A stretch of DNA of 64,000 nt from Dryocosmus kuriphilus (Eukaryota; Arthropoda; Insecta; Hymenoptera; Cynipidae). Of this stretch, positions 1-9,571 are shown one piece after another (the first letter of the stretch is position 1; each line of letters starts with the position of its first letter). A program made the position numbers and the translations under genes. The notes below the pieces were generated by a model. That model ran no database searches. It was not told where the DNA came from and saw only the letters and a list, made by a program, of their open reading frames with translations. The stretch is from positions 87,745,583 through 87,809,582 of the forward strand of contig CM076193.1 in NCBI GenBank assembly GCA_038277395.1, written 5' to 3'.

Positions 1-221
1 CTTGTTTAAACGTGTCGAAACTTATCGAAACCTGCATCATCTTGTCGATTCTAGAACATTGTGGCGCGAAAAATCTAAATTTCTAGAACATTCTGATGCG
101 AAAAATCGTTGCATCGTATTGCGCAAAGTTACATCATCTTGCGTAACATGTTGAAACGTGTCGATTCTAGAACATTCTCACGCGAATAATGAGGAATGGA
201 AAAAACAAAAAAAATCTTGGA

Positions 222-752
222 CTTTGACAATTTTCTTAGCTTATTATTTAGATCAGCCCGAGAGAGTTTCCCCTTGTGCTAATCCCTTTTTCCATATCGC
301 TTACCGTTTTCGAGATATCTGCAAATTTTGAAAAATGCAAAAAAATCAGAAAAAATCTCGAAATTTTGAAATTTTTTTTAGTTTATCATTTATATCAGTG
401 CGAAAAACTTCTCCCTTATCCTAATGCCTTTTGCCATATCTCTTACGGTTTTCGAGATACGAAAAATTTTGGAAATTACAAAAATTTTGGAATTTTGAAA
501 AAGATTTTAGTGGATCAGATAGATTGGCTTGAGAAAGCGTTCTATTGGAATGAAAATTTTGTCCGTTTTTGCATAGCTCTTACCGTTTTCGAGATACCTG
601 CAACTTTTAAAAATCCAAAAAAATCCAAATCTTGGAATTTCGAAATTTTTTTTTTAGACTATCATTTAGATCAGTCTGAGGAAGCACCCTTTTTAATAAA
701 CTCCAAACTTTTGTCCGTTTTTACGTAGCTCTTACCGTTTTAGAGATATCTG
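222..752. repeat. ~140-150 bp tandem repeat, left part
   Basis: Four degenerate units share the core CTTACCGTTTTCGAGATA, at about 300, 442, 579 and 731, spaced 137-152 bp. Each is followed by AAATTTTG/AAAAATC-rich sequence and a GATCAG segment. The array is cut by the solo LTR and resumes at 2624. The open frame across it (276-728) has the same periodicity and resembles no protein I know, so I do not call a gene. Confidence 0.75.
749..752. repeat. Target-site duplication TCTG, left copy
   Basis: TCTG precedes the TGTTATGA start of the solo LTR, and the same four bases follow its end at 2624-2627. Removing one copy plus the LTR gives GATATCTGCAAA, as seen in the uninterrupted unit at about 314-325. 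Confidence 0.85.
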
Positions 753-1523
753 TGTTATGAACTCAAATTATTATTTTCAAAATTTCAACAACTTTTGTCA
801 TAACCTTAGATAATGAGAAATATAACTTATTGTATTACCATAGCACGTGCTCGAGCGGATTTTATATATACTCGCTCGAGTAAGCATCGACTCATGATAA
901 ATGCACCGTAGTCAGAAAAGTAGTAAAACCAAAGCGAACAAAGTCGCTGTACCATGGCCGGGATGATACAAGTACGAAGGCAGATAAAGTAGAAAGCCCA
1001 CGATAATTAAAATGCATTACCACAGGCAGAAGAAACTTAGGTAGTGTTGATAAGTCAGTAATGAAAAGATAACCCTGAATAAATTACCCACGTTACTTGT
1101 ACCATCGCATCCATTAACTATACGAGATAAATTTAAAGTATAAGAATAGTAGTTATAAAGAATTGTTAAATAAGGAATTCCTCGAATATGTAAAATTAAT
1201 CTATGCATCTATAACTGTAAGGTCAATAGAAGAAGGATCTCGAAGATCAAATCCACCTTTAATCAATCAATATTCAATCTATAAACCATTCATGACCTTC
1301 TGAATCCATCAGAGGGACTCTGTTCACTAAGTTTATTAATCCATATAAAATTAAGTTAATGCTATGCGCAAAGATTGTACAAATCTGTTCAGTTCGTCAT
1401 TCGAGAATGCCCGGGCGCACGTGCGGATGACGAGTCTCAAACATACGTGACTAATAACATAAATACACGTTCTTTTGATGAGCAAGATAATGTTACCTAG
1501 CTAACTAATGTGTGAAAATACTT

Positions 1524-1631
1524 GTACGTGACATTACTCAGATTAGCAACGTACGTGACATTATTCAGTTTAGCAACGTACGTGACATTATGCAGTTTAG
1601 CAACGTACGTGCCATTATTCAGTTTAGCAAA
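1524..1631 (+). repeat. Four 27 bp tandem repeats in the LTR upstream region
   Basis: Four head-to-tail units begin GTACGTGACATTA and end TTTAGCAA, with only a few substitutions. They end 30 bp before the TATA box, where enhancer-like repeats often lie in LTRs. The array has no spacers, so it is not CRISPR-like. Confidence 0.9.
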
Positions 1632-1660
1632 GTTCCCTCCCATCAAGGGTAGGAACTTAC

Positions 1661-1667
1661 TATAAAA
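1661..1667 (+). promoter_or_regulatory. TATA box of the solo LTR
   Basis: TATAAAA lies downstream of the 27 bp repeats and upstream of the AATAAA-containing repeats, the order expected for U3-R-U5. I see no clear initiator 25-35 bp downstream, so the start site is not assigned. Confidence 0.55.
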
Positions 1668-1731
1668 CCCCTGACCAAGGAGGTATCGACGTCTTTACGT
1701 TCCGAAAAGTTACATTGTACACTCGTTCTCC

Positions 1732-1950
1732 GTGATCAGTTAAATAAACTCAAGTAATTAGTAATCACTTTGTAAAAGTAGTCCTCTGTGATCAGTTAAA
1801 CAACCTCAGGTAGCAAGAGAAAGTAGTCAACTATTAAGTATTTCTTCTTGTGAATGTAGCCCTCTGAGGTCAGTTAAATAACCTCAAGTAACAAGTGGTT
1901 ATCTTGTAAAAGTAGCCCTCTGTGATCGAATAAATAACTTCCAGTTACAA
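1732..1950 (+). repeat. Degenerate 55-80 bp repeats with AATAAA signals
   Basis: The motif GTGATCAGTTAAATAAAC and variants recur at about 1732, 1788, 1867 and 1922, followed by CTCAAGTAA and TTGTAAAAGTAG. Several units contain AATAAA or close variants and could supply LTR polyadenylation signals. Confidence 0.7.
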
Positions 1951-2154
1951 TTAATTTTCTAGTAGTGAACAAAGTCCCTTTGATTTCGGCTAAGAATCAA
2001 AGTAAAGTCTACTTCGGGTTAAAACCAAAGTGTATATATCCGGAAAAGAACTTACGAGTGGATTCGATCTGTCCAAGTACGTTCGTGTATCGCTCGATCG
2101 TTGAAAGGAAGAGATACTTCGATTACGGTTCTCTCCCCTCTCACTCTAGCCAAA

Positions 2155-2342
2155 CTACCCCTGTGAATTGGTCTCGCCGTTGCCAAGTTCGAGATAGGGA
2201 TACAAGCGACGAACAAACTACCCTGTGAATTGGTCTCGCCGTAGCCAAGTTCGAAATAGGGATACAAGCGACGAATAAACTGCCCCTGTGAACTGCCCTC
2301 GTCGTTGTCAGCTCGGAATAGGGACAAAAGCCACAAAACAAC
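2155..2342 (+). repeat. Three ~62 bp tandem repeats in the LTR 3' part
   Basis: Units starting near 2155, 2218 and 2280 share CCCTGTGAATTGG, TCTCGCCGT and ATAGGGATACAAGCGACGAA. They explain the repeated peptide blocks of the overlapping minus-strand open frames, which are not genes. Confidence 0.85.
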
Positions 2343-2623
2343 TCTCTCTCGCCCTTTTGAACAAAAAGGTAAATTTTAAGTAACAACTATATATCTGTTC
2401 TCATCTTTATTCTCTTTCTACTTAATTATAATAAACACATTTTACTCTACATAACTGTGTACTACTCTTATTTATAATTACACGATCCGCATAGGGTTGA
2501 CAAGTGACAACGATCCCACACAAATAATTGGTCAGGACTTACCATCCTGACAATAATCAGCGATACTAGCCTCTTCTACTTTTTCATTTCCATATCACCC
2601 TCGCCTTAACTCGGGACGTAACA

Positions 2624-2770
2624 TCTGCAAAAATTTGAAAATGCAAAAAAAATCAACAAAAAAATCTTGGAATTTGAACAAATTTTTTTTTAGTTTACTA
2701 TTTAGATCAGTCCGAGAAACTTCCCCCTTGCCTTAACCCTTTTCTTCGCGTCACTAATTGTTTTTTCGAT
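2624..2770. repeat. ~145 bp tandem repeat resumes after the solo LTR
   Basis: After the second TCTG the sequence continues CAAAAATTTGAAAATGC, matching the position in the repeat where the array broke at 752, and includes the TTTAGATCAGTCCGAG segment of the other units. Confidence 0.75.
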
Positions 2771-3178
2771 ATTTGGAAGATTGCATACAGTAGCGCCATC
2801 TATCGTCATCAAAAATAAGCTTGCCGTGGTGTACTTCTAGCCACAACTATAGCATTTTTCATTCCAGCCTCAGAACCCTACCTTACCGACCGAGGGTAAT
2901 ACCGACTGTTGATACTTAGCACGGACACAAACCACTGAGGGAGTAGTAACGCCATCTGTCGACAACAGCGCGAAGCTTGTCGTGGTGAGGCCGTATCCTC
3001 CTTGTTATACTACTAATATTAATATACAACAATATTTTTAATATCAATCCCCAAGAAGTAGTCGATGTGTTATTACAAACATTTATTGAAACTGCACATT
3101 TGGCGGGATATAATTGTCTCAATGTTTTGGTCCTCGAACTGTGTTATACCAGGTAGACTGAATGATATAGTATAGAAC
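2771..3178. other. Unassigned intergenic stretch
   Basis: Two GCGCCATCT/ACGCCATCT-type motifs occur (about 2791 and 2951) within loosely similar flanks containing GCTTGCCGTGGTG / GCTTGTCGTGGTG, suggesting an old ~160 bp duplication. I see no gene. Confidence 0.4.
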
Positions 3179-3350
3179 AGACCTTGTCTGTCTCTTTCGC
3201 TCCTTAAGAGGTGTAAACGTAAATAAATAAAAGTAAGCAAGACAGGCTCATTTGGAAAACAAATTACGGTTTTCCACATGTGCGTGTCTCGCTTACTCTT
3301 ATTTGCCTACGTTTACATCTCTTAAGGAGCGAAAGAGACAGACAAGACCT
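3179..3350. repeat. Inverted repeat / hairpin, ~65 bp arms
   Basis: The left arm (3182-3244) contains CTGTCTCTTTCGCTCCTTAAG. The right arm (3284-3348) is its near reverse complement, CTTAAGGAGCGAAAGAGACAG. A ~40 bp loop itself holds a smaller GGAAAAC/GTTTTCC pair. MITE-like; both short open frames over it are shadows of the arms. Confidence 0.85.
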
Positions 3351-3577
3351 GCTCCGCCTCCCCACCCGCACCCCGCCAAAGATATAGGCGTGACTATTTC
3401 AAACTTAAGTTTTATAGTAAATTTTCGAGTTTTGGTGGCGATTAAAAATGGAATTGTTCATTGAAAACCAAAAAATTTTCTTCCAAGATATCGGGGTGCT
3501 GAAGAAGAATAATGAATATTTGGTCGAAAAAAAATCATTCTGTTCTGAGAAAATCATGATTAAAGGTCAGTTCTTGT

Positions 3578-3694
3578 CTGCCATGACTTAAAAAAACACA
3601 GTTAACTGCAATTCGGATAAGTCCGTCGAGTCACCTACCGTCAACTGCATTGATGTGCCTTATCCGAATTGCGTGTTTTTCTAAATTACGGCAG
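3578..3694. repeat. Small MITE-like hairpin
   Basis: The arms share AAAACAC and GCAATTCGGATAAG (left 3578-3621, right 3658-3694 as reverse complement). The left arm has an extra AGTTAACT. No target duplication is evident. Confidence 0.75.
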
Positions 3695-4369
3695 TTATAG
3701 GTTAGAATTTAATTGGTGTCAATATTTTCGTTACCGTCTCGCCCCACCTTCTCCTACTCAGTAATTAAAAAGAGACTAGCAATCAACACTATCTCCTATG
3801 TACCTTGAATTTATCCGTCAAATATTCAAGTTTGTTTGCAAATAAAAATTGTCAATTTGGAAGACTTCCTATTTAATTGCGTAGGTACAGCTTTTAATAA
3901 TATTTCTCGTTTGTAAAATGCTTAATTTCGAGGCTTAATCGAATTTAAAATTATACAATATTGTTCAGTGTTGAGTGCGGTAATTTATGTAACTAAGTAA
4001 CTGGAAAATTTGGGTTCTTTGTAACTTTTTAGGAACTTAATTACTTTTTTATAGACTTATAGACTTATAATTTTATAGACTTAAACTTTAAGCTAGACAA
4101 TTTTTCGTTACTTTGTGTTTCCGTATTAGCCACTTTTTAAGCGAGTGGTTTTCTCGCTGGCCTCGCGATAACTTCTACACGAAGAAAAAATTATAGCTGA
4201 ACTAATGATATTTATCTTTGATTTAACCACAAATATCGTTGCAAATCAACCAACGATATTAGTAAAATATTTAAAATAGGGATTTGCATTATAATTTATT
4301 TTGACTATTATTATTAATGAATCAGATTTTTAGATCGTTAAAACAAAGATATTGTATAGCCATACGATA
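3695..4369. other. AT-rich stretch, no gene seen
   Basis: AT-rich sequence with a short TTATAGACTTATAGACTT repeat near 4052-4082. No coding, RNA or transposon signal recognised. Confidence 0.5.
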
Positions 4370-4682
4370 AAAACATAACATAAAAACACCTTAAAAATCA
4401 CGCTTTTTGCGTTTATCTCAGTAACTACGCAGAATTTAGAAAAATGTTTTAAACAAAAGTTTTAATATAAAATATTTATTTTATTAGATTTATAATTATA
4501 AATATATAATATTTTTATAATATTTATTTATTTTATATAAATATTTATTTAATATAAAATAAAAATACATCTTTTTGCTTATATACACTTTTTGTCTAAA
4601 GCCATTTTTTTTTTTTTTTTTTGAGAAGAAGAGGATTGCGTTGGAAAAAGAAGAAAAAGCTTAAGAAAGTTACGGTAATGCG
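4370..4682 (+). repeat. Left long inverted end of the Merlin-like element
   Basis: Reverse-complement partner of 6495-6710. Divergence is noticeable and the T-run at about 4608-4622 is expanded relative to the right end. Confidence 0.75.
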
Positions 4683-5097
4683 ACGCTCGTCCCCCTTTTC
4701 CAAGGTTAAGGGGGGGGGGGGGCTACGCATTCACTGATTAGTTACGAAAATACGTTCAATCACGATCGTTCCCCTTTCCAAGGTGGAGGGGGGGCTACAC
4801 ATTCACTGACTAGTTGCGGAAATACGTGGGGGCGGAAAGGCACCCCTGTGATTGATGACAGTTATAATGTTGTTTGTCCACCTACCTGTACAATAGATCT
4901 TTGTTTTTTCATTGTATCTCCATTGGCTTCGTCTTGGTACCTACTCACGCTCTTCACCACGGGAAGGTTGGAGTATTTTGAAGAGCATTTTTTTTTTATA
5001 TTTTGTAATATTTTTCATTAATTTTTTTTGGATTCTTTAAAATTTTATTATTACGAAATATATTTGCATTTACTTCAATTGAAAATGATGATTATAA
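4683..5097. other. Spacer with a duplicated ~85 bp segment and poly-G run
   Basis: Two copies (about 4690-4768 and 4769-4830) contain CCCTTTTCCAAGGT, a G-run, CATTCACTGA and AATACGT. The first has a poly-G run at about 4709-4722, the second a shorter one. No gene is visible before the transposase. Confidence 0.6.
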
Positions 5098-5905
5098 TCA
5101 GTGGCCAGGGTAGCATAATTTAATATTTGAGATTAGTTCTTTAAATGGATCAGCATCTATTTTCTTGAGCCGTCGCCGCCACAAAAATTCGCAGAGGTGA
5201 TCTGCAAGATTGCTCTTGTGCGCTCCTCCTCCTCGTGAGAGGAATCGTCGTATCCACCGCCAAGATGACTCGATGTTTTGAGTGTGTGCTCCGGTATCGC
5301 TATTCACAAACTCCTCGGAATGATTAACACTTTGGTGAACAAATCCATGATCTTCGAGATTGATATAGCCCTTCCAACAATCGGTGTGAATCTCTGTCCC
5401 TTCTGCTACATGCTTTTTTATTAATAGCTTTAATTATAGCCTGATCTCTCTTCTTATCGGGACACATTTCCAACCGATAGTTGTAAGGATGACCTCTGTG
5501 AATCATTCAGAGGATCCATGATCCTTCCACTACACGCCCTCGCTCGTATTTTCGACGCCGGATCTTGCACTCATCTATTTCAATTACTTCACCGACACCT
5601 CCCATGCGACCTTCCTCTTCGAAGTGACTGCCAAGAACAACCATGCAGATCTCCCTACAAAAAGAAAAGCGGTCTGCAACAGTTTCTCGCGAAATCGACT
5701 GATCTTCGACAATGCTACTTTCCCGGATGGTTTGTTCGAAATTAAAGCCTACAGCGAAACAATAAGAAATAAGCATACATGCCGCTGCGGAAATGTGACA
5801 CCTCTCAAACCACGTATTTTCCGCAGCGGTATTTGTGTGACGATACTTACCTGCTTTATAACACAAGAACTGGCCGCAAGTCATTTCAGACTCTAAAAGA
5901 GTCAT
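5098..5905 (-). pseudogene. ISXO2/IS1016-like (Merlin) transposase, broken
   Basis: Cut-and-paste DDE transposase remnant reading right to left in three pieces (5507-5905, 5324-5506, 5098-5307). Seen: the QTIRESSI...VSRET-like region (here SISRETVADRFSFCRE), the first catalytic block IEIDECKIRRRKYERGR followed by GSWIL, and the HRGHPYNYRLE block. The EIHTDCWKGY second-Asp block is readable only in a shifted frame. The last block SDTGAHTQNIESSWRWIRR carries the likely catalytic Glu. An in-frame TGA follows GSWIL where the family has Gly, and a frameshift follows AINKK. The usual N-terminal part is poorly preserved. A consensus-like splice donor (GCAG then GTAAGTAT, minus strand, near 5853) lies in the first piece and may be chance. 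Known of the family: Merlin elements occur in animals and resemble bacterial IS1016. Non-functional as it stands. Confidence 0.85.
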
Positions 5906-6149
5906 TCTGTTCTTGTGTTATGAGCGAAATCGTTCAGTTGTAATGAGTTCAATTTGTCTCAACCACTGAATGTTTTTTCTCTTTTTTGAAGAATCATACT
6001 CAGACTGAAAATATTATATTTTTCATCCATGTTGGTTAGAACTCGAGAGAAGAAAACTTCGAAAATAATGAGTGCACGCATGAAACACACGCCTGTTAGT
6101 ACTAGGAGCGCGGACGGTAGAGAAAGACCTGTCGCTTATTGCACTAAAA

Positions 6150-6494
6150 TTTGTTAAATTTTATCAGATGTATCACTAATTTTCTCGAAAACTATCACTC
6201 GTATGAAAAAATATTTAAAACAAAATGTGTATCTCGATGAGGTTCATAACTTTTGTTTCAAAGATTTTGCGAAATTTTGCATATTGACTAATCTAAACGC
6301 AAAAAACCTTGATTTTTAAAGGGTTTTTTTTTCCATGATAATCGATATATCACTAATCTTCGCGAAAATTATTACTTGTAGATAAAAATGTTACAGACAA
6401 AATATGTGTAACTCGATTATATGTACAACTATTGTTTCCAATATTTGATAATATTGTGCGTATTGGTTTAGATAAACGCAAAAAACGTGACCAA
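6150..6494. repeat. Repeated subterminal sequence of the Merlin-like element
   Basis: Two related ~180 bp blocks (about 6165-6330 and 6350-6490) share TATCACTAAT, TCGCGAAAA/TCTCGAAAA, CTTTTGTTTC/TATTGTTTCC and TAAACGCAAAAAAC. They resemble the inverted end itself, suggesting repeated end amplification. Confidence 0.6.
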
Positions 6495-6710
6495 ACGCAT
6501 TTCCGTAACTTTCTTCGTCCTTCTCTTGTTTTTCCAACGCAATCCTCTTTTCCTCGAAAAATAGTGGTTTTAGGCAAAAAGCGTATTCTACAAAAAAGAT
6601 GTACTTTTATACTAGCTAAAACTTTTGTTTAAAATATTTTTCGAATTTCTGCGTATTTACTGAGATAAGCGCAAAGAACGTGATTTTTATGGTGTCTTTT
6701 ATGGTTTTCA
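6495..6710 (-). repeat. Right long inverted end of the Merlin-like element
   Basis: Reverse complement of 4370-4682. Ends near GGTGTCTTTTATGG, matching the left ACATAAAAACACC. Confidence 0.75.
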
Positions 6711-6761
6711 CCATGAAAATCGCCTAGCCTAGCCGCCAATTTTCACTATCATATTCGTAAT

Positions 6762-7761
6762 CAGTGGATTTCGCGGATTTCATAAAATCTCGACGTTTCA
6801 TGCCCCCCTGAATCCGAAAAAAACGGTTTTTACGACGGTGACTGTCTGTCGTTGTCGTCGTCGTTGTCGTCGTTGCCGTTGAGGTTGTCGTCGTTGTTGC
6901 CATTGTCGTTGTCGTCGGCGTCTGTTCCCACGATAACTTTTGAAGGACTAATCGGATTGGATTGTGCTTTGGCACACTTCTTCAAGGTGCAAAAAAAGAA
7001 AGGACAAGTTCGTTAACCAGCGGTTTTTGACCAGTGGTTATGGTTTTATCTACCAAAAACGGTTTTCGCAAAATCAAAAAATCAATTTTCCGGCTAAACT
7101 ACGCGAAACACGAAAAAACAGTACAGAATAAAATTATTCACCTCAAAAAAATCTACAAATTTTGTACTAACCATTTTTATATAAAATGCACGGTTTTTGT
7201 TTTAATCGATAAAACGTTATTAAAAATCAGAGATCAAAGATCTACAAATTTGCTCTCTATCATTTTTCTAAGCAGACGCGTAGTTGTTTAGTTATTCGTG
7301 AAATATGTTATGAAATATAAAGAAAACCACGTTTCAGCAAAACTATGCAGGATATGAGAAAATATTAACAAGCAGAATTGTTCACCTTGGAAAGAGATAC
7401 AAAATTTATTTATAAGACTCATCGTGTTACTTTTAAAAATCGAAATCCCGTATTGTGAAAATTTGGAAAATCACAAAAAAACTTTACCAATCTACAATGT
7501 GTTTAAAAAAAATGTAATTATCGAGCGCGAGACGCGAGTGTCATGATGAGAATGTATCTTAAGGGCGATAGAGCCTTAAGTAAAATAATTTCTTTTGTAA
7601 TTTTTAATTTAAAGGTTTATACGATCCATAAATACCGAGCGCGTAGCGCGAGGTAAATAATCTATCGAGCGCGAAGCGTGAGTGCCAACAGACTCATGCC
7701 CCAGGCGCGCTCATACATCGCGCGACGAGAGAATGTCCCCGCGAAGCGGGCAGACTTTTTT
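6762..7761 (+). mobile_element. Family A repeat, copy 1
   Basis: Contains the ordered landmarks of the family: GATTTCGCGGATTTCAT, ACGGTTTTTACGACGGTG, a GTCGTT trinucleotide tract, CGATAACTTTTGAAGGAC, CGGATTGGATTG, GTTCGTTAACCAGCGG, ~155 bp internal repeats and a GC-rich tail with CGAGCGCG hairpins. It ends GCGAAGCGGGCAGACTTTTTT. The 5' tip (TTACATTCTCATC) is missing. Non-coding; no transposase. Confidence 0.85.
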
Positions 7762-8619
7762 CATATACATACGTTCCTTATATTTTAAGGATATTCAAAG
7801 CAATATTTTTAATAAGTTTAAGCAAAATTCGGCTGCTCTTTTTCGCGTATTAAAATCTTCCCGCTCCGTTTTATTTTCGGATAAATTAATTGTATTGACA
7901 GTCCATGATACATGTAACAGTTTAAGAAAATCAAGTGAAAGATCGAAAATCAAGAGTCAAGAATCTCGTTCGAGTTCTCTTGGTTTTTTACAATAAAATA
8001 ACCCAAGAGTAAACAATAGAATGTGCAATTCTTTCAACTTCAAGACTCGAAAATTCAAGTATATTATCAATTAAGCGATATTTAAGAAATTATTGTCTTG
8101 TCGCGTAATACTAGTGAATTTCAAATGTTTTAATTTTTAATGCGTCTTCAGGTTTATAATTTTTCTATTTCCAAAATGCTCTTGCTTTAGTTTTGAATTT
8201 AGTTTTAAACTGAAAAAGTTGTCTGAAGGCAAGGAAGTATAATAAATGTCCTTGAAGGCTGAGAATTGTACAATGACAATACCTACCGTTAGCAGGAGGA
8301 TTGAAGAAACCTACTCAGGTAAAGATTTGCAGATATTTCAAGCAAGGGGAACACTTTTGAACACACTTTTGGGTCTTTTGAAAATTCTATCATGAGTATT
8401 TTGTTCAGAATTATATCTCTCAAATATACATAGCAAATTTTTGTCTTTTATTATATTCTCTATATACATAGTTGTTTGTGTTCTGAAACCAACCGCAGAA
8501 ATTTCTACATAATAATATATGTAAAAATATTTGAGAAAGATTGAAATATATATTTGAAATTGTCCGTTATTTCAAATATTTAATAAACCACGAGTAAACA
8601 CTGCAAAATTAATTATATC
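7762..8619. other. AT-rich stretch, no gene seen
   Basis: No recognisable motif. The open frame at 7682-7996 starts inside the tail of family A copy 1 and continues into low-complexity sequence; I reject it as a gene. Confidence 0.5.
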
Positions 8620-9010
8620 GTAAAAATGACAAATGATACATTTTCTGGCCAAACTATGCGAGATACGAAAAAAAACGTTGAGGATCATAGTTGCTCATTT
8701 AAAAAATATCTATGAATTTACTTCGCACTACTTATTTTATAAAACGCATAGTTTTTGAGTTAATCGTGAAAACTATTATCAAATACCAAAAATTCACTGT
8801 TTATCTAAAAAATTTCTACAAATTTTCTTCGTGTTCCATTTTTTATTAAGATGCATAGTTTTTGTTTTAATCGTGAACAATATTATTAATAAAAATGAAG
8901 AATTCAATTTTCTGAACAAACCAAGCAAGATACGAAATAAATGTTAAGAAAGTAAAGTTGATTATTTCAAAAAGATGTACAAATTTTCTAGATACTATTT
9001 TTTGGGAAAG
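8620..9010 (+). repeat. Diverged family A fragment
   Basis: Three to four units of the ~155 bp internal repeat are recognisable: CTGGCCAAACTATGCGAGATACG, ATAAAACGCATAGTTTTTG, GTTTTAATCGTGAA and AGCAAGATACGAAATAA-type segments. More diverged than the other copies; ends are lost. Confidence 0.65.
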
Positions 9011-9567
9011 ACACATAGTTTTTGATTTAGTTGTGAAAAATGGTATTAAAAGATGTCTAGATATTTTCTTCAGACCATTTTTTGATATTACAATAATCTC
9101 TGATATCGTTATTTATTCTCTTCGATCGTCGGGAAAGATAGAGTTCCAATTGGATATTATACTATTATTTATTACTGTTTACTATTTATTGTGCTAGTTC
9201 ATCAGCTAAGAGAAGGAAACTATAATATCCACACAAAACATTTATTACCGACCATGGGTATAAATTGCTGACAGTGCCACAGATATTACAGTGCTCCACT
9301 ATACTAGTTTCTTGTCTCCGTTAACTTTAGTTCGACGATTATCGCCGGACGCGACGTCTACATTTACTTTACCAAACTAATTACGCTCATCCCATCGTTT
9401 TTCATTTGCCGCATCTCGGTATATAATATCTTTGGTGCGACGCGGCCGTGAGGTATTGTACGTCACACACAGTCTGGATCGAGTCAGCCAATCAGCTCTT
9501 AGAATACCTAGGAACATTTCTTCCTGAGCGTAAATAACTGGACGGTTAGCCAATTCAGAAAACGTTC
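9011..9567. other. Unassigned flank left of the Gypsy element
   Basis: From about 9240 the base composition is less AT-rich. The minus-strand open frame 9377-9622 crosses the LTR border, so its first 17 residues come from the transposon. The pre-insertion sequence continues at 19255. No gene is recognised. Confidence 0.4.
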
Positions 9568-9571
9568 CCGG
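9568..9571. repeat. Target-site duplication CCGG, left copy
   Basis: CCGG directly precedes the LTR at 9572 and is repeated directly after the other LTR at 19251-19254. Confidence 0.85.

Larger units (their letters stand above)
753..2623 (+). mobile_element. Solo LTR of a Gypsy-like retrotransposon (1871 bp)
   Basis: It begins TGTTATGA and ends GACGTAACA, giving TGTTA/TAACA inverted ends, and is flanked by TCTG on both sides. The surrounding tandem repeat is restored exactly when it is removed, so both borders are firm. A TATAAAA box at 1661 and AATAAA signals near 1743 and 1930 are on the plus strand, so the LTR reads left to right. It holds three tandem arrays: 27 bp units (1524-1631), 55-80 bp units (1732-1950) and ~62 bp units (2155-2342). 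There is no gag, pol or second LTR, which fits LTR-LTR recombination. The 4 bp duplication and the shared GACGTAACA end suggest the same broad lineage as the Gypsy element at 9.6-19.3 kb. Confidence 0.85.
4370..6710 (-). mobile_element. Decayed Merlin/IS1016-like DNA transposon with long inverted ends
   Basis: The left end (about 4370-4682) and right end (about 6495-6710) are reverse complements. Shared blocks include AAAAATCACG, TTTGCG, TTATCTCAGTAA, TACGCAG, AAACAAAAGTTTTA, GAGGATTGCGTTGGAAAAA and AAGAAAGTTACGG. Between them lies a minus-strand ISXO2/IS1016-type transposase with a nonsense change and frameshifts. The left arm is longer because of an AT-rich insertion near 4470-4560. Variants of the end sequence are repeated at 6150-6480. 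The outermost base and the target duplication could not be fixed; Merlin elements are known for 8-9 bp duplications, which I cannot confirm here. Confidence 0.75.

Noticed and set aside
276..728. 150-codon frame at the window start
   Set aside because: Follows the ~145 bp tandem repeat; its repeated ALTVFEI-type peptides are repeat units, with no family match.
1524..1631. Possible CRISPR-like array
   Set aside because: 27 bp units are directly adjacent without spacers, within an LTR of a eukaryotic genome.
5098..5905. Bacterial insertion sequence or contamination
   Set aside because: Although ISXO2-like, it sits between AT-rich inverted ends in eukaryotic repeat context, as expected for animal Merlin elements.
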